Assembly: GCF_023195755.1 (NCBI RefSeq)
Contig: NZ_CP096203.1
Span: forward strand, 930,001 to 994,000
Origin: Chryseobacterium nepalense
GTDB taxonomy: Bacteria > Bacteroidota > Bacteroidia > Flavobacteriales > Weeksellaceae
Direction: 5' to 3'
DNA length: 64,000 bases
Shown: piece after piece, positions 37,575-48,500 of the stretch
Numbering within the stretch: position 1 is the first letter of the stretch
Layout: each line of letters begins with the position of its first letter
Translations under genes and position numbers: made by a program
The notes under the pieces: model-generated
The model's database searches: none
What the model was told of the DNA's origin: nothing
What the model saw: the letters and a program-made list of their open reading frames with translations, nothing else

Positions 37575-37870
37575 TATTTCTTTGTTAGATCCCGGTAGGC
37601 AATTGCCAATTTCGGAAGGAGTTCCGGCATTCCGCTAATCAGTGCTTCTTTCTTTTTTCTGTTCCATCCCTGGACTTGTTTTTCGCGGTAGAAAGCAAGA
37701 TCAATCCGGTGATATTCTTCATAATATACCAATTTTACGGGAAGTCTCTTTTTAGTGTGGCTGGCACCCTCTCCAATTTGGTGCTGTATGATTCTGCGAT
37801 CAAGATCATTCGTACTCCCGGTATAATAACTTCCGTCGGAACAGAGAAGAATGTACATCCATCCTTTCAT
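37574..37870 (-). CDS. GIY-YIG nuclease family protein (YhbQ/UPF0213-like)
   Basis: 98 aa from MKGWMYILLCSDGSYYTGST; a frame running further upstream passes through repeat DNA and is not credible. Motifs: MYILLCSDGSYYTGS (the GIY-YIG equivalent), DLDRRIIQHQ, KLVYYEEYHRIDLAFYREKQ (catalytic Glu) and KQVQGWNRKKKEALI. Small stand-alone GIY-YIG proteins of this group nick DNA in some cases. The gene is framed on both sides by arrays of the same palindrome, unlike any other gene here. Plausible role in repeat spread, by analogy with REP-associated transposases. Confidence 0.85.
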   Translation of the reverse strand: MKGWMYILLCSDGSYYTGSTNDLDRRIIQHQIGEGASHTKKRLPVKLVYYEEYHRIDLAFYREKQVQGWNRKKKEALISGMPELLPKLAIAYRDLTKK

Positions 37871-37918
37871 CATTTGCGTTTTTAACAGGTTCAAAGATAA
37901 ACTTTTGACATTATACTC

Positions 37919-38174
37919 TGCCTTCGAGAACCTCAGGCATCGTTCAGTATAACTATCAGATAACAACACTGTATCAAAGGTGGCTGAGGCTCTCGAAGCC
38001 ACCTCTCCTACAGAACCTCAGGCATCGTTCAGTATAACTATCAGATAACAACAATGTACCAAAGGTGGCTGAGGCTCTCGAAGCCACCTCTCCTATAGAA
38101 CCTCAGGCATCGTTCAGTATAACTATCAGATAACAACAATGTATCAAAGGTGGCTGAGGCTCTCGAAGCCACCT
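37919..38174. repeat. Palindromic repeat array 2 (upstream side of the GIY-YIG gene)
   Basis: A TGCCT-loop-AGGCA palindrome at 37919-37939, then three AGGTGGCT/AGCCACCT palindromes at 37978-38004, 38063-38089 and 38148-38174 with an exact 85-nt period. Linkers are nearly identical (AGTATAACTATCAGATAACA). The 59-nt spacing between the first two palindromes equals that in array 1, so the arrays are direct duplicates. Confidence 0.92.
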
Positions 38175-38178
38175 AACC

Positions 38179-38206
38179 AAAAAAAACTCCACCGGTGTGG
38201 GTGGAG
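38179..38206 (-). terminator. Terminator for the DUF6266 gene
   Basis: CTCCACC / GGTGGAG stem with 6-nt loop, followed on the minus strand by seven or more T. It lies 8 nt beyond the stop at 38214. Confidence 0.8.
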
Positions 38207-38213
38207 ATCAGGG

Positions 38214-38856
38214 TTACACTAAAGTAAAGGTTCCCAGGTGAACACTGTTCGAAGCCAATGTTTCCGTAGAATTATGAAAATAGCTCCAGACCTGAATTTC
38301 TTTACCGTTATACAAGGCGGGAAGTGTAGCATCTACCGTAAGAGCTGTACGCAGGGCAATGGATTCAAAAATCTCGAATTGGTCAAGCTCTTCACAATAA
38401 CAGACTACATTCACTTTGTCGCTTTCGGAAGCAGTGCCCTGTACCGAGTTATTCTCCCAGGTCAGCCTGATGATATTTTCCGGTCTGTGCTGCTGCACCC
38501 ACATTCTGAAAGCCGGTCAGGTCTCCTTTTGTAATCAGCACCTTATTATACATCAGCTCCGGGATGGTACCTGTCATCTGTATTGCTTCGCTGATGGTAT
38601 AGGATACCGCCAAATTCACCCTGGATTTTGATCCGCTACGCGATCCGAAATACCGGTTCTGAATATTTTTTAGCGGCTGCAGGAAACTGATCACCAGCTT
38701 AAATTTATCCTGCTGAAGCTGTTGCTTTTCACTTGGCGGCCTGCTGCTTGGTTTGGGAGTACTTCTGATAATATCCTGTCCGCGCCAGCTGGCTCCTACA
38801 ATTGTTCCTACTTTTCCTGAAAATCCTCCGAGGATTCCTTTTGTTATTCTTGCCAT
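38214..38856 (-). pseudogene. DUF6266 family protein, frameshifted
   Basis: The N-terminal frame (MARITKGILGGFSGKVGTIV, with GASWRGQDIIRS) and the C-terminal frame (ENIIRLTWENNSVQGTAS to LGTFTLV) together make a normal DUF6266 protein of about 213 aa. The frames change near 38490, where the N-terminal frame reads AAAQTGKYHQ. Removing one base there restores AAAQPENIIRL. The function of DUF6266 is unknown; copies are common and variable in Flavobacteriia. Confidence 0.75.
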
Positions 38857-38981
38857 TTCAATTAATTTTAAAGGTTAACAGAACGAAGATATAACGGAAT
38901 ATCTTCATTTTAACGACCTGTGAAAAGCGTGACCGGTTTTGACCGGCAATGCCTGTTTCTGACTGGTGCGGGTATCTGATT

Positions 38982-39053
38982 CTTCGGGAGTTGTTCGGGT
39001 CAGCTTCGGGAGTTGTTCGGAAAAAGCATACTTTTTCCGAACAACTCCCGAAG
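38982..39053. repeat. Three copies of a 16-nt word, two forming a 23-bp perfect hairpin
   Basis: TTCGGGAGTTGTTCGG occurs directly at 38982-38997 and 39005-39020 and inverted at 39037-39052. Arms 39004-39026 and 39031-39053 pair without mismatch over a 4-nt CATA loop. The 343-nt gap 38857-39199 holds no other gene I can support. Confidence 0.9.
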
Positions 39054-39199
39054 AGACATACAACAATAGCCAAAGCGTTACCCTATGATGACAAATTATT
39101 CAAAATGATTATAAGTATTACATTCTGATTCATTTTCGTCAATTTGAGTAGATTTTTTTTCAAAAAAATCGTATTGAGAAGTTATTTCCATGGATCTTT

Positions 39200-39589
39200 T
39201 CATTCACCGGTTCTCGATACATTTTTCTCCGCTGCGCTGTAAAAAACACTCGAACTGACGAATCTACTATCAAAATTTTTCAAAATGCACAACGGGTCAT
39301 AAGTATATACAGCCAAAAAAATACCCTCATTTTCTGAGGGTAGCTGTAAAAAAGATTTCGGGTAAAATATTTTCCTGCCGATTCTGACATAAGGAATTTT
39401 CTGTGATTTCCTGATCCTGAACAAGGTACTGTCGCTGATATTCAGCAGTCTTTTAACATCGGCACTGTCATAATACTGAACTTCATTATTTTTTGATTTT
39501 TCAAGGGTTAACAGGATTTCTGAGAAAATTTCGATAATAATATTCATCAGCTCATCATGATGAAACGGAGGATGTGACTGGTTTTTCAT
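39200..39589 (-). CDS. Helix-turn-helix (excisionase/MerR-type) DNA-binding protein
   Basis: 129 aa. The middle contains YYDSADVKRLLNISDSTLFR, then KIPYVRIGRKIFYPKSFLQ, the usual HTH_17 arrangement of recognition helix and wing. The N-terminal 35 residues are helical. The C-terminal tail past residue 90 is variable and may be a read-through extension. Such proteins are often directionality factors or regulators in mobile loci. No integrase is seen nearby. Confidence 0.8.
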   Translation of the reverse strand: MKNQSHPPFHHDELMNIIIEIFSEILLTLEKSKNNEVQYYDSADVKRLLNISDSTLFRIRKSQKIPYVRIGRKIFYPKSFLQLPSENEGIFLAVYTYDPLCILKNFDSRFVSSSVFYSAAEKNVSRTGE

Positions 39590-40152
39590 TTTTGTGCTCT
39601 TTAATGGTCAATAATAATTTTGCTTTTTCCAGTTCAAACGTAAGGGAATTAAATTTATTGTTGCCTTCCTGAGCAATATTTTTTTATACAAAAAACGTCA
39701 TTTTTTTTATTTTAACCCAATGCTTTTATGACAGTATATTTTTCTATAAAATTCATCTTATTGAATATGAAAATCAATATACTACAAAAATTAACAAATA
39801 GCGTTTACGAGCATTTTTACAGGCATTTTTTCGTCACATAAAATTCATTTAAATTTCTTTGTCCGGAGATTTATTTTTTCTATTTTCGCACCTGATTTTA
39901 GAAAACTTCCAACCTGAAAACAGGAAAATGCATCTTTAAAATAATACGACATCTTTTGTCGTGTGTGAGCATTAGTTTCGCAGCAATGGAAATTATTTTT
40001 CTAATCAATAGTCATTAAAAAACAAGAACCATGATAAAAACACATCCTTATCCGGCCATTTCTCCATAGCGCTCCGAATTCTAATACAGGAATTCTGTAT
40101 TCTCAGACCTTTTAATTTAAACAATAATAATACTTATCATTAAACACTTTGT
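39590..40152. promoter_or_regulatory. 563-nt leader region upstream of the T9SS/Rhs operon
   Basis: AT-rich, no gene I can support. It holds a small perfect hairpin ACGACA-TCTTT-TGTCGT at 39946-39962, followed by about 190 nt before the operon's first ATG. The long leader suggests the Rhs operon promoter lies near 39.9 kb. Confidence 0.35.
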
Positions 40153-41883
40153 ATGAATAAATTCTACTCAGGAGCACTGTTCTTGTGCTCTGTTCTGGGC
40201 GTTTCTGCCCAGGAAGTGATCTGGCAGAAAGACATTAAATCCTCTACCCAGGATTTTCTTTCGCAGGTTACCACTACTATTGATCAGCAGTATTTAATAA
40301 CCGGCAGTTCTATTGGAGCTGGAAGCGGGATGATGGAAGCTGGAAGTAAAAGCCATTTGCCATCAGCCAACACCCAGCAGCCCAACAACGGTTACGATTT
40401 TCATTTGGTTAAACTCAACCAGCAGGGCGAAGAAGTCTGGGAAAAATATTTCTCTGGGCAAAACCATGATTTCCTTTCGGCTACCGTGAACACTCAGGAC
40501 GGTGGATTCGTTTTAGCAGGAACGAGTTTTTCAGGGAAAGGCTTAGACAAAAAAGAAGAATCCAAAGGCGGAAGCGATTTTTGGCTGATCAGAATCAATG
40601 AATTCGGAGATGAGTTGTGGCAGAAAACGATTGGAAGTAGTTCGGATGAGGAAGCAAGAGCAGTAATTCAAACAACCGACTTGGGATTTTTTGTAGCAGG
40701 AAATATAATGACAGGTTCCCTTCGAGAGCCTCAGGGAACGAGAACTTTGGGTTACGGATCCAAAGATGTTCTCATAGTACGACTGGATAAAAACGGAAAA
40801 GAATTATCGCAATTGATTTTAGGCGGAAAAGGCTTGGATGAAGTAGAAAAGATGATTCCTACGAAAGACGGCGGGGCATTGCTTGGTGTTTATTCGAGAA
40901 GCGGTGTTCTGACAATGAATGATAAGCGATTATTGATGAATGATGATTCTCAGAATCAGGGTTCAGCATCTGGAATCAATCATCAATTATCAACCATCAC
41001 TCATGCTAAAGCCAGCGGCAATTTCGGGGAGGGTGATTACTGGATCATCAAGCTCAATAAAGACGGCAAAGTAGAATGGGAAAAGAATTTCGGAGGAAAA
41101 GGCGATGACCATTTGAGAACATTAGCTTTAACCTCTACAGGTTATTTAATCGGAGGCGAATCAAGGTCTGAACGGTCAGGGAATAAAACCGTAGGCATCG
41201 AAGAAGGAACTGATTTGTGGCTGATTTCTTTAAACGAAAGAGGAGAAGAGATCTGGCAGAAGTCCTACAATTTTAAAAACCGGGATGTATTGATGGGAAT
41301 GAGTGTAATAGCCGGGAAGCAGGAAGATGGAAGCGGGAAGTCTAAAGGCGTTTTATTAGGAGGCTATACCCAGGCTGAAGGAAGAATTGAAAGTGATGAT
41401 GAAACGTTCTGGATGCTGTATCTGGATCAGAATGGTAATGAGCAGTGGAGAAAACATGTAAAAGGAGAATCCAGGAAAAGAGAGGAAAGACTTTCGGATA
41501 TAAAGCTGAACCGGGATGGTTCGATTGTTTTGGCCGGAACCAGTGCAGAGGAACTGGGAAAAGAGAATTGGAAGATCGTAAAGCTGGGAGATAAGCAGAT
41601 CGACCAGCTGATCGAGAAGCAGGATATAAAGATCTATCCAAATCCGGTGAGTGATTACGCGTATGTGGAGATTGGAATGGAAGATGGAAGATGGAAGCTG
41701 GGTGATGGAAAGTTCGAGGCAGAAATTGTTGTATACGATATGGGCGGAAGACAATTGCAGAGCCTGAAAACAAAAAATAAAGTCACGAAGATCAACACGC
41801 AGAACCTGGTTCAGGGAGCGTATCTGGTAACGGTGAAAACCAATGATAACAAAACAGCGAGTGCTAAACTGATTAAGAAATAA
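40153..41883 (+). CDS. T9SS type A sorting domain-containing protein
   Basis: 576 aa. Signal peptide MNKFYSGALFLCSVLGVSA, then Q. The body repeats a blade-like unit (DFWLIRINEFGDELWQKTIG, GDYWIIKLNKDGKVEWEKNF), likely a beta-propeller. The C-terminus is a type IX sorting domain: IKIYPNPVSDYAYVEIG, YDMGGRQL, then LVQGAYLVTVKTNDNKTASA. In-frame codons for SLREPQGTR (about 40720-40745) are a palindromic repeat with the TTCGAGAGCCTCAG core found at 37.4 kb. Secreted across the outer membrane. First gene of the Rhs operon, 5 nt before the next. Confidence 0.9.
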   Translation: MNKFYSGALFLCSVLGVSAQEVIWQKDIKSSTQDFLSQVTTTIDQQYLITGSSIGAGSGMMEAGSKSHLPSANTQQPNNGYDFHLVKLNQQGEEVWEKYFSGQNHDFLSATVNTQDGGFVLAGTSFSGKGLDKKEESKGGSDFWLIRINEFGDELWQKTIGSSSDEEARAVIQTTDLGFFVAGNIMTGSLREPQGTRTLGYGSKDVLIVRLDKNGKELSQLILGGKGLDEVEKMIPTKDGGALLGVYSRSGVLTMNDKRLLMNDDSQNQGSASGINHQLSTITHAKASGNFGEGDYWIIKLNKDGKVEWEKNFGGKGDDHLRTLALTSTGYLIGGESRSERSGNKTVGIEEGTDLWLISLNERGEEIWQKSYNFKNRDVLMGMSVIAGKQEDGSGKSKGVLLGGYTQAEGRIESDDETFWMLYLDQNGNEQWRKHVKGESRKREERLSDIKLNRDGSIVLAGTSAEELGKENWKIVKLGDKQIDQLIEKQDIKIYPNPVSDYAYVEIGMEDGRWKLGDGKFEAEIVVYDMGGRQLQSLKTKNKVTKINTQNLVQGAYLVTVKTNDNKTASAKLIKK

Positions 41884-41888
41884 TATAA

Positions 41889-44690
41889 ATGAAAAAACTA
41901 AAATATATAATACTATTCGCAATAAATTTCTATGGAAGTTTATTGTTTTCGCAAGGAGCAGACGGAAATTACGTTTCAGCGCCGTCTGCGGCATCGGTCG
42001 CAAGTTTTGTCGATGCACCGGTTTCTTTATCCACAGGCATTCCTGATATTACAGTGCCCTTCTTCTCATTACCGACAAGCAGTTCAGAAGTTGGGTTAAG
42101 TGTAGGAATCTCCTATCATCCAAATAACTCAGGTAAGAAGCAGAGAGCTTCAGATATAGGTGCAGGATGGTCGTTATATGGTTCGAGCTGTATTATATAC
42201 AGAGACGGTGACCATTCATCCAATGTATACTATTATAATTTCATGGGTAAAAGCGGCAAATTGAAATTAGAGACAGATGCTTTAGGAACAAAATATCTTA
42301 TTCCTTTGACACACAGCAAGCTCAAAATATCTTATAATGACCCGAATAACACTTTTCAGATTATTGACGAGCTGGGAAATACTTATTTTTTTGACATCCG
42401 GGATAAAGCTTATTATACCAGCGGAATGAATACCATTGCATATACCTCATGCTATTACTTATCCAAAATAAAGGATGTGCTGCAGAATGATCTTCTTACA
42501 TTCAGTTACCGTGAAGAAAATTACATAATCCCCGGTGGAAGCTATCAACAAGTTAATAGTGTTAAGCTTATTAAGGTAACGTCTCCCAACATCGGATCTT
42601 TAGATTTCACGTATAATTTTGACACCGCTCTTTTTAATAAAATATCAGATCCTTTTCAGCTTCATACCATTGAGTTAAAAAACCCAGCCGGAAAAGTCAT
42701 TCAGAAATATACTCTGCAGAGCGATATATGGGGGTACGTGTATCACGATACCAATATTTCTTCATGCGGACCGGACAGTCCTGACAATTCAATCTATAAT
42801 AAAAGGGTGCTCTACTCAGTCAGAAAATATGGAACTGGTACTGAGTACGAACAGACCACTTTTGAGTACCGATCAACTCCTTTTGATGAAAATTACTGGA
42901 CGTATTTAAAGTGTAAATGCCTGAATAACGAATCTGATAACCCAAAATATTGGGGTATTGGTTTGTTAAGTACGATTCAGTATCCTACCGGCGGAAAAAC
43001 AAGGTATGAATTTGAACCCAATACCTATTATGTAAAAAAGACGAATGTTTATGATCCTTTTGATCCGGATTTCTCTGCTTCCTATATCAACCCTTCGGTT
43101 TTAGAAGACCGTGACGCACAGATTCTGGAAGATCTGGGAACATTCAGCTTCGACACTCATAACAGCACTACGGGTACTTTCCAGATCAGTGCCAATCCTG
43201 ATGATGCACAAGGTAACAGCTACCTGATGTACTGTGTGAATTATGATGTACTTTATACAGATGGTCCTGTATGGGGTCCGGGAATCAATCCTAATGCTGA
43301 ATTAAAGATTGTTTCCGGAGGATATGATAATGCGGGTAATGAGATCTTCCCACCGGGAACAAATACGTATCAGATTTTTGGAACCGGAGCTGCGGGAACT
43401 GTCAATATAAAAAGAATCCGTTACAAGTCCCTGCCAATTCCGAATTACAATACGGGAAATGGGGTGAGGATAAAAAAAATAGAATTTCTTTCCAACGATG
43501 AAGTTGTAGATTCTGAAACCCGCCATTATTCTTATCAGAAATTTAACGATAACACAATGACGAGCGGGATTATCAGTAATGTGAGTGATAACGGACCTGT
43601 GGTTTACAGGAATGTAACAGAAACGGTAGGTCAAAATAAGGGATATGCACGATATTATTTTAAAACGCTTTATGACAATCCCGATAATATTGATGCAGAT
43701 GGTAATTTAAAATATACCAACATCATGCACTACAATATTCTGAGAAATGGTCTTTTGGATAAAAAAGAGGTTTTTGATGCTGCCGGCAATCCGGTTGCAA
43801 AAGAAGAAAATACATTTGAATTTTATCCGATCGGTGATTTTTATCTATTAAATGCGTCTCAAAACGGAGGAACACTCCTTATCAAAAATTCGGTGATTAC
43901 CAAGCAGACCAACACATCTACCTCCTTCATAGGCTCCGATTCCATTTCAGCAATAACGGAGTCTGTGCGACGTCCTTTGGACCTGAATATTCTCAGCAAA
44001 AAAAATATTACTGCCGAAGGGGATGTTATTGAAGAAAAATATACCTATCCGCGGGATGGTTCTATCAGACTGTGGATGGTAGGAATAAAGGATAGGCTGC
44101 TGACCTCCGAGACCAAAAGAAACGGCATTGTTATTTCAAAATCGGAAACTAAGTTTGATGACACGGTGCATTACTATCCTACTGCCCAAGTGAGTTATCT
44201 ACCGGATGATCCGAGCCAGTCGCTGAAAAATACCGTGTATGATATTTATGATGACAGAGGAAATATTGTACAATACCGGACATTCCCGGATGCATCCGGG
44301 GCGGCAGGTTTTCCGGTTACCATGATATGGGGATATCACAAAACCATGCCGATTGCCAAAATAGAAGGGGCAAAACTCTCTGACATCCCTTCTTATCTTA
44401 TCAATGCTATTGTAAACGCATCAAACGCCGATGCTGATGCTGTGCCGGCAACAGAAACAGCGAAAGAAAATGATCTGATCACAGCACTGGATACGTTCAG
44501 GAACGATGCTGCGTTGAAGAATTTCATCATCACGACCTACACCTACGATCCTATGGTGGGAATGACTACCATGACTGCTCCAGGCGGAATCACTGAAAAG
44601 TACAGGTATGATTCCTTCAACAGGCTGCAGAAAGTGATCAATGCAAACGGTGCTACCATAAAAGAATACAAATACAATTACAAAAACTAA
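41889..44690 (+). CDS. SpvB/YD-repeat-like secreted protein, Rhs partner
   Basis: 933 aa. Signal peptide [21 protein letters not shown], then Q. The N-terminal stretch [20 protein letters not shown] with GWSLYG resembles the SpvB/TcdB beta domain at the start of Tc and Rhs shells. The C-terminus ends in YD-like repeats ([20 protein letters not shown]). This protein and the following Rhs protein are a recurrent pair in Bacteroidota; together they may build a shell around the toxin tail. 2-nt gap to the next gene. Confidence 0.8.
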   Translation: MKKLKYIILFAINFYGSLLFSQGADGNYVSAPSAASVASFVDAPVSLSTGIPDITVPFFSLPTSSSEVGLSVGISYHPNNSGKKQRASDIGAGWSLYGSSCIIYRDGDHSSNVYYYNFMGKSGKLKLETDALGTKYLIPLTHSKLKISYNDPNNTFQIIDELGNTYFFDIRDKAYYTSGMNTIAYTSCYYLSKIKDVLQNDLLTFSYREENYIIPGGSYQQVNSVKLIKVTSPNIGSLDFTYNFDTALFNKISDPFQLHTIELKNPAGKVIQKYTLQSDIWGYVYHDTNISSCGPDSPDNSIYNKRVLYSVRKYGTGTEYEQTTFEYRSTPFDENYWTYLKCKCLNNESDNPKYWGIGLLSTIQYPTGGKTRYEFEPNTYYVKKTNVYDPFDPDFSASYINPSVLEDRDAQILEDLGTFSFDTHNSTTGTFQISANPDDAQGNSYLMYCVNYDVLYTDGPVWGPGINPNAELKIVSGGYDNAGNEIFPPGTNTYQIFGTGAAGTVNIKRIRYKSLPIPNYNTGNGVRIKKIEFLSNDEVVDSETRHYSYQKFNDNTMTSGIISNVSDNGPVVYRNVTETVGQNKGYARYYFKTLYDNPDNIDADGNLKYTNIMHYNILRNGLLDKKEVFDAAGNPVAKEENTFEFYPIGDFYLLNASQNGGTLLIKNSVITKQTNTSTSFIGSDSISAITESVRRPLDLNILSKKNITAEGDVIEEKYTYPRDGSIRLWMVGIKDRLLTSETKRNGIVISKSETKFDDTVHYYPTAQVSYLPDDPSQSLKNTVYDIYDDRGNIVQYRTFPDASGAAGFPVTMIWGYHKTMPIAKIEGAKLSDIPSYLINAIVNASNADADAVPATETAKENDLITALDTFRNDAALKNFIITTYTYDPMVGMTTMTAPGGITEKYRYDSFNRLQKVINANGATIKEYKYNYKN

Positions 44691-44692
44691 TA

Positions 44693-47600
44693 ATGAAGAA
44701 AAATAATAACATAATCAGTCGGACAATAAATGCTAGCCGGTATATTTTGATGTTAGTATCAGGTATTCCGTTTATCGCGTCTGCCCAAACGCTTCCTACA
44801 CCATCCGAAAACTATACATATACCAAAGTTTACCTGTCTGAAGACGGCAGCAAAAAATCCGAATCGGTACAGTATTTTGATGATCTTGGAAGACCTAAAC
44901 AGAGTATACAGGTAAAAGCCACTCCTCTGGGGCAGGATATTGTGGTTCCTATCATTTATGACAGCTTGGGAAGGCAGACCAGAAGCATGCTTTCTGTCCC
45001 TATGCCAACAGCAAATCTGGGGATACAAAATGTCTCCGAAAACACGGTGAATGCTTATTATGGAGTCTCCAATGCCTACAGTCAGCAGAAACTGGAAGCT
45101 TCTCCACTGGCAAGACCGCTGGAAATTGCACATCCCGGAACAGAATGGGCAATGGGATCTGGTCATACTCAGAAGATGACGTATGGTCTTAATAAAAATT
45201 CGGATCAGGTAAAAAAATATACCGTCACCAATTCGTGGCAGAATGCTACGGCCGTATCTTCCCTGCCTGCCGTCTCTTTTTATAATGAAAAAGTGCTGAC
45301 TAAAAATACGGTAACCGACGAAGACGGTAACACAACCATAGAGTTTAAAAACAGTTTGGGACAAACGGTTTTGGTAAGGAAAGTCATCAGTACAACTGCT
45401 AATGCGGATACCTATTATGTCTATAATGATTACGGGCACTTGGTTTATGTTATTTCACCAAAAGCATCCGAGTGGATCTCTACTAATGGTAATACCATAA
45501 CACAACAGATTCTGGATAACCTCTGTTACCAGTATAAATATGATCATAAAGCAAGGCTTTTAGAGAAAAAGCTTCCCGGCAAAGGTTGGGAATTTATGGT
45601 CTATGACAAGCAGAACAGGCTTGTCCTTTCACAGGATGCGGTGCTGAGGACTACAGCCAACAGCTTTAATGCAAAAGGATGGATGTTTACCAAGTATGAT
45701 CAGTTCGGAAGAGTGGTTTATACAGGCTTTTTTGCCAATACCGGTACAAGAGCGGCAATGCAGTCTGCTATAAACAATATGACTGCCAATGCCGGAAACA
45801 ATGAAGCGAAAAGCACTACGCCTATTTCACAAAACGGGATGGATATCTATTACACCAAAAATGCTTTCCCTACAGGAAGCATGACCATCATGAGTGTCAG
45901 CTATTATGACACTTATCCTTCCTATAGCTTCAATCCTTCTTTTCCTTCCACTATTTTCGGGAAATCTGTACTCACGGACCAGCCTTCAGCCAGTGTAAGC
46001 ACCCGCACTTTACCGGTAATGACACTGGTAAAGAATATCGAAGATCACGGCTGGACGAAAAGCTACGTGTACTATGATAATCAGGCAAGAGCCATCGGAG
46101 GCCATTCCATCAATCATCTCGGCGGATATACCCGGACTGAGACAGACCTTGACTTTGCAGGAGTGCCTTTACAGGTAAAAACATATCATAAAAGACTGGC
46201 TTCCGATCCGGAAAAGACCATAACAGAAACTTTTACGTATGACCACCAAAACCGCCTGCGTACTCATAAGCATAAAATTGACAACAATGCAGAAGAGATT
46301 CTTGTTCAGAATGAGTATAATGAGCTTTCGCAGCTGAAAAGCAAAAAAGTGGGCGGCAAAGTATTAGGAAGCGGTCTGCAGACGGTGGATTACAGCTACA
46401 ACATCCGGGGCTGGATGACGCAGATCAATGATCCTGCCAACCTGGGAACCGATCTTTTCGGGTATAAAATAAAATACAGCCAAGTGGAAGGCCTGCAGAC
46501 TCCCGATACCTCAGATCCTTCCCTGAAGGTACTCCCGAAATTCAACGGGAATATTGCAGAGGTAGACTGGAGAACTGCAGCAACACCCAACGAATCCATG
46601 AAAAGATACGGCTATGTGTATGACCAGATGAACCGTCTCTCGGCAGGATTTTACCAGAACGATACCAATCCTTCTCTGAGGGAATATTATGAAAAAGCAA
46701 CCTACGACCTGAACGGAAACATCATCACGATGAAAAGGACTGCTCAAAGAATGGGCGGTACGGCATTACTCATTGACAATCTTACGTACCGGTATGAAAA
46801 TAATAATACCAGCAACCGTCTGCAGAGAGTGAGTGACGAGGTTACTCTGTCAAAAGGTTTTCCTTACAGCGCTGTTCCTACGGATATCGGCTATAACGAT
46901 AACGGAAATATGACTTCTTTCCAGGATAAGGGAATTTCTTCCATTCAGTATAATTACTTAAATTTACCGAAAAATATCACCCAAAACGCTGAACTGACAG
47001 CCTATACCTACAGAGCAGACGGGGTGAAAGTGAAGAAGCTCTTTAACGGTCTGCAAACAGATTACCTCGATGGTTTCCAGTATAAATTTACGTACACCTG
47101 GGAAGCTCCTTCGGGAACGATGACCAGCGATGGGATCAGGCTAAGGATGATCCCGACATCAGAAGGGTATTTTGATGTCTTAAGGAACAGGTATTTTTAT
47201 AATTACAAAGACCATTTGGGCAATGTACGGCTAAGCTACAGCGATGCAGACGGAAACGGAGAAGTAACGGGAGATATTGTAGTGAATAACTGTTCAACTT
47301 TACCCGATGGCAGTACAGTTTGCAACAACTATATCATCACAGGAGAAGCAGAAGGCGTAACCAACTACTATCCTTTTGGGATGATGCACAACAGCGAGTC
47401 TCATAGCTTTGAGAATCCTTACCAGTATAACTACAACGGCAAGGAACTTCAGGAAACGGGAATGTATGATTACGGCGCAAGATTCTATATGCCGGATGTT
47501 GGAAGATGGGGCGTTATAGATCCCTTAGCGGAAGTAGCACCACATATCTCCTCTTATCATTACGCCAATAATAGTCCTGTGATGTATAATGATCCTACAG

Positions 47601-48490
47601 GAATGGTTTCACAATCCTTTATGGACAACGTATGGAATTCTTCTTCAGGAACTACATGGTACAATACTGGAACAGGTTTTGTAAGTGATGGAGGAAGTGC
47701 TATGGATTATGACGGCAAGAATATAAATTGGGGTCGCAGTTATATGGACATGCTTATGATGAGGGTAGGCTTGGGATCAAGCGGAGAAGGCGGCGGAAGT
47801 GCGTTTGAAATACTATTGCCAGAACTTGTTCTAAATGGATATGGGAGAGCAAAACATTGGGGAGGTGCTATAAGCACTTATAATATTAACCATGGTATTC
47901 TTTTAAACGGCATTGCAGGTATGCAGTCTGCCTGGAATAGAGCTGTATTTGAGGCTAGTCAACCATTTAAACCTGTATTGCATAATGGTTCTGCTTATAT
48001 GATGAGTGGCGATCTAATGGGAATTTCTGATCTTATTGGAATTGGCCTAAGCAGAGTTGCGGAAGAGCATCCCTACGCAGCAATGGCTTTATCGGTGGCG
48101 GCTATTGTAGCTACAAAAGGAAGAGCTGCTGATGATGTATTTGAAGCAGAAAAAGGATTATTATTACAAGCAAGTCGAAAAAAAGGTATAATAAAAGCTG
48201 ATTATTTATTTGAAAATCTAAATGATGCAAAAAATTTAGGTTCTAAGTTGTTAGGTCCTTCTAAGATAAGAATGTATGACGATACTGGAAAATGGATTGG
48301 TTGGGAAAATAAATCAGGAGCCCAAGTATATTGGAAGCATGGTGACTGGGGAAAAGGTGTTGGCAGCTCCACATTTCCTCACATAAATTATAATATAAAT
48401 GGACAAAAAGGACATTTTTTTTTAAAAAATAAAATTACAAATCGTGGCGAGTGGAATGCTTTCACCACATATTACAATTTTAATCCTTAA
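44693..48490 (+). CDS. DUF6443/RHS repeat-associated core domain polymorphic toxin
   Basis: 1265 aa. A signal-like N-terminus ([15 protein letters not shown]) precedes a DUF6443-type region ([20 protein letters not shown]), many YD repeats, then the Rhs core at about residues 890-970: [28 protein letters not shown], then [11 protein letters not shown] and [17 protein letters not shown]. After the core a unique tail of about 295 residues follows. Its last 100 residues ([20 protein letters not shown], then [19 protein letters not shown]) are a small compact toxin-like domain I cannot name. Secreted, likely by T9SS with its operon partner. The gene immediately after is the candidate immunity factor. 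Confidence 0.88.
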   Translation: MKKNNNIISRTINASRYILMLVSGIPFIASAQTLPTPSENYTYTKVYLSEDGSKKSESVQYFDDLGRPKQSIQVKATPLGQDIVVPIIYDSLGRQTRSMLSVPMPTANLGIQNVSENTVNAYYGVSNAYSQQKLEASPLARPLEIAHPGTEWAMGSGHTQKMTYGLNKNSDQVKKYTVTNSWQNATAVSSLPAVSFYNEKVLTKNTVTDEDGNTTIEFKNSLGQTVLVRKVISTTANADTYYVYNDYGHLVYVISPKASEWISTNGNTITQQILDNLCYQYKYDHKARLLEKKLPGKGWEFMVYDKQNRLVLSQDAVLRTTANSFNAKGWMFTKYDQFGRVVYTGFFANTGTRAAMQSAINNMTANAGNNEAKSTTPISQNGMDIYYTKNAFPTGSMTIMSVSYYDTYPSYSFNPSFPSTIFGKSVLTDQPSASVSTRTLPVMTLVKNIEDHGWTKSYVYYDNQARAIGGHSINHLGGYTRTETDLDFAGVPLQVKTYHKRLASDPEKTITETFTYDHQNRLRTHKHKIDNNAEEILVQNEYNELSQLKSKKVGGKVLGSGLQTVDYSYNIRGWMTQINDPANLGTDLFGYKIKYSQVEGLQTPDTSDPSLKVLPKFNGNIAEVDWRTAATPNESMKRYGYVYDQMNRLSAGFYQNDTNPSLREYYEKATYDLNGNIITMKRTAQRMGGTALLIDNLTYRYENNNTSNRLQRVSDEVTLSKGFPYSAVPTDIGYNDNGNMTSFQDKGISSIQYNYLNLPKNITQNAELTAYTYRADGVKVKKLFNGLQTDYLDGFQYKFTYTWEAPSGTMTSDGIRLRMIPTSEGYFDVLRNRYFYNYKDHLGNVRLSYSDADGNGEVTGDIVVNNCSTLPDGSTVCNNYIITGEAEGVTNYYPFGMMHNSESHSFENPYQYNYNGKELQETGMYDYGARFYMPDVGRWGVIDPLAEVAPHISSYHYANNSPVMYNDPTGMVSQSFMDNVWNSSSGTTWYNTGTGFVSDGGSAMDYDGKNINWGRSYMDMLMMRVGLGSSGEGGGSAFEILLPELVLNGYGRAKHWGGAISTYNINHGILLNGIAGMQSAWNRAVFEASQPFKPVLHNGSAYMMSGDLMGISDLIGIGLSRVAEEHPYAAMALSVAAIVATKGRAADDVFEAEKGLLLQASRKKGIIKADYLFENLNDAKNLGSKLLGPSKIRMYDDTGKWIGWENKSGAQVYWKHGDWGKGVGSSTFPHINYNINGQKGHFFLKNKITNRGEWNAFTTYYNFNP

Positions 48491-48500
48491 CTGTTATTGT

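Noticed and set aside
37978..38174. Regular 85-nt repeats that could suggest CRISPR
   Set aside because: The repeated unit includes the linkers, which are nearly identical, and no cas genes are present. It is a palindromic tandem repeat.
41356..42018. 220-codon minus-strand frame across the T9SS/SpvB-like junction
   Set aside because: It runs opposite two signal-peptide genes with clear homology; no promoter or family support.
44759..45439. 226-codon minus-strand frame inside the Rhs gene
   Set aside because: Antisense shadow; the plus strand encodes continuous YD-repeat protein.
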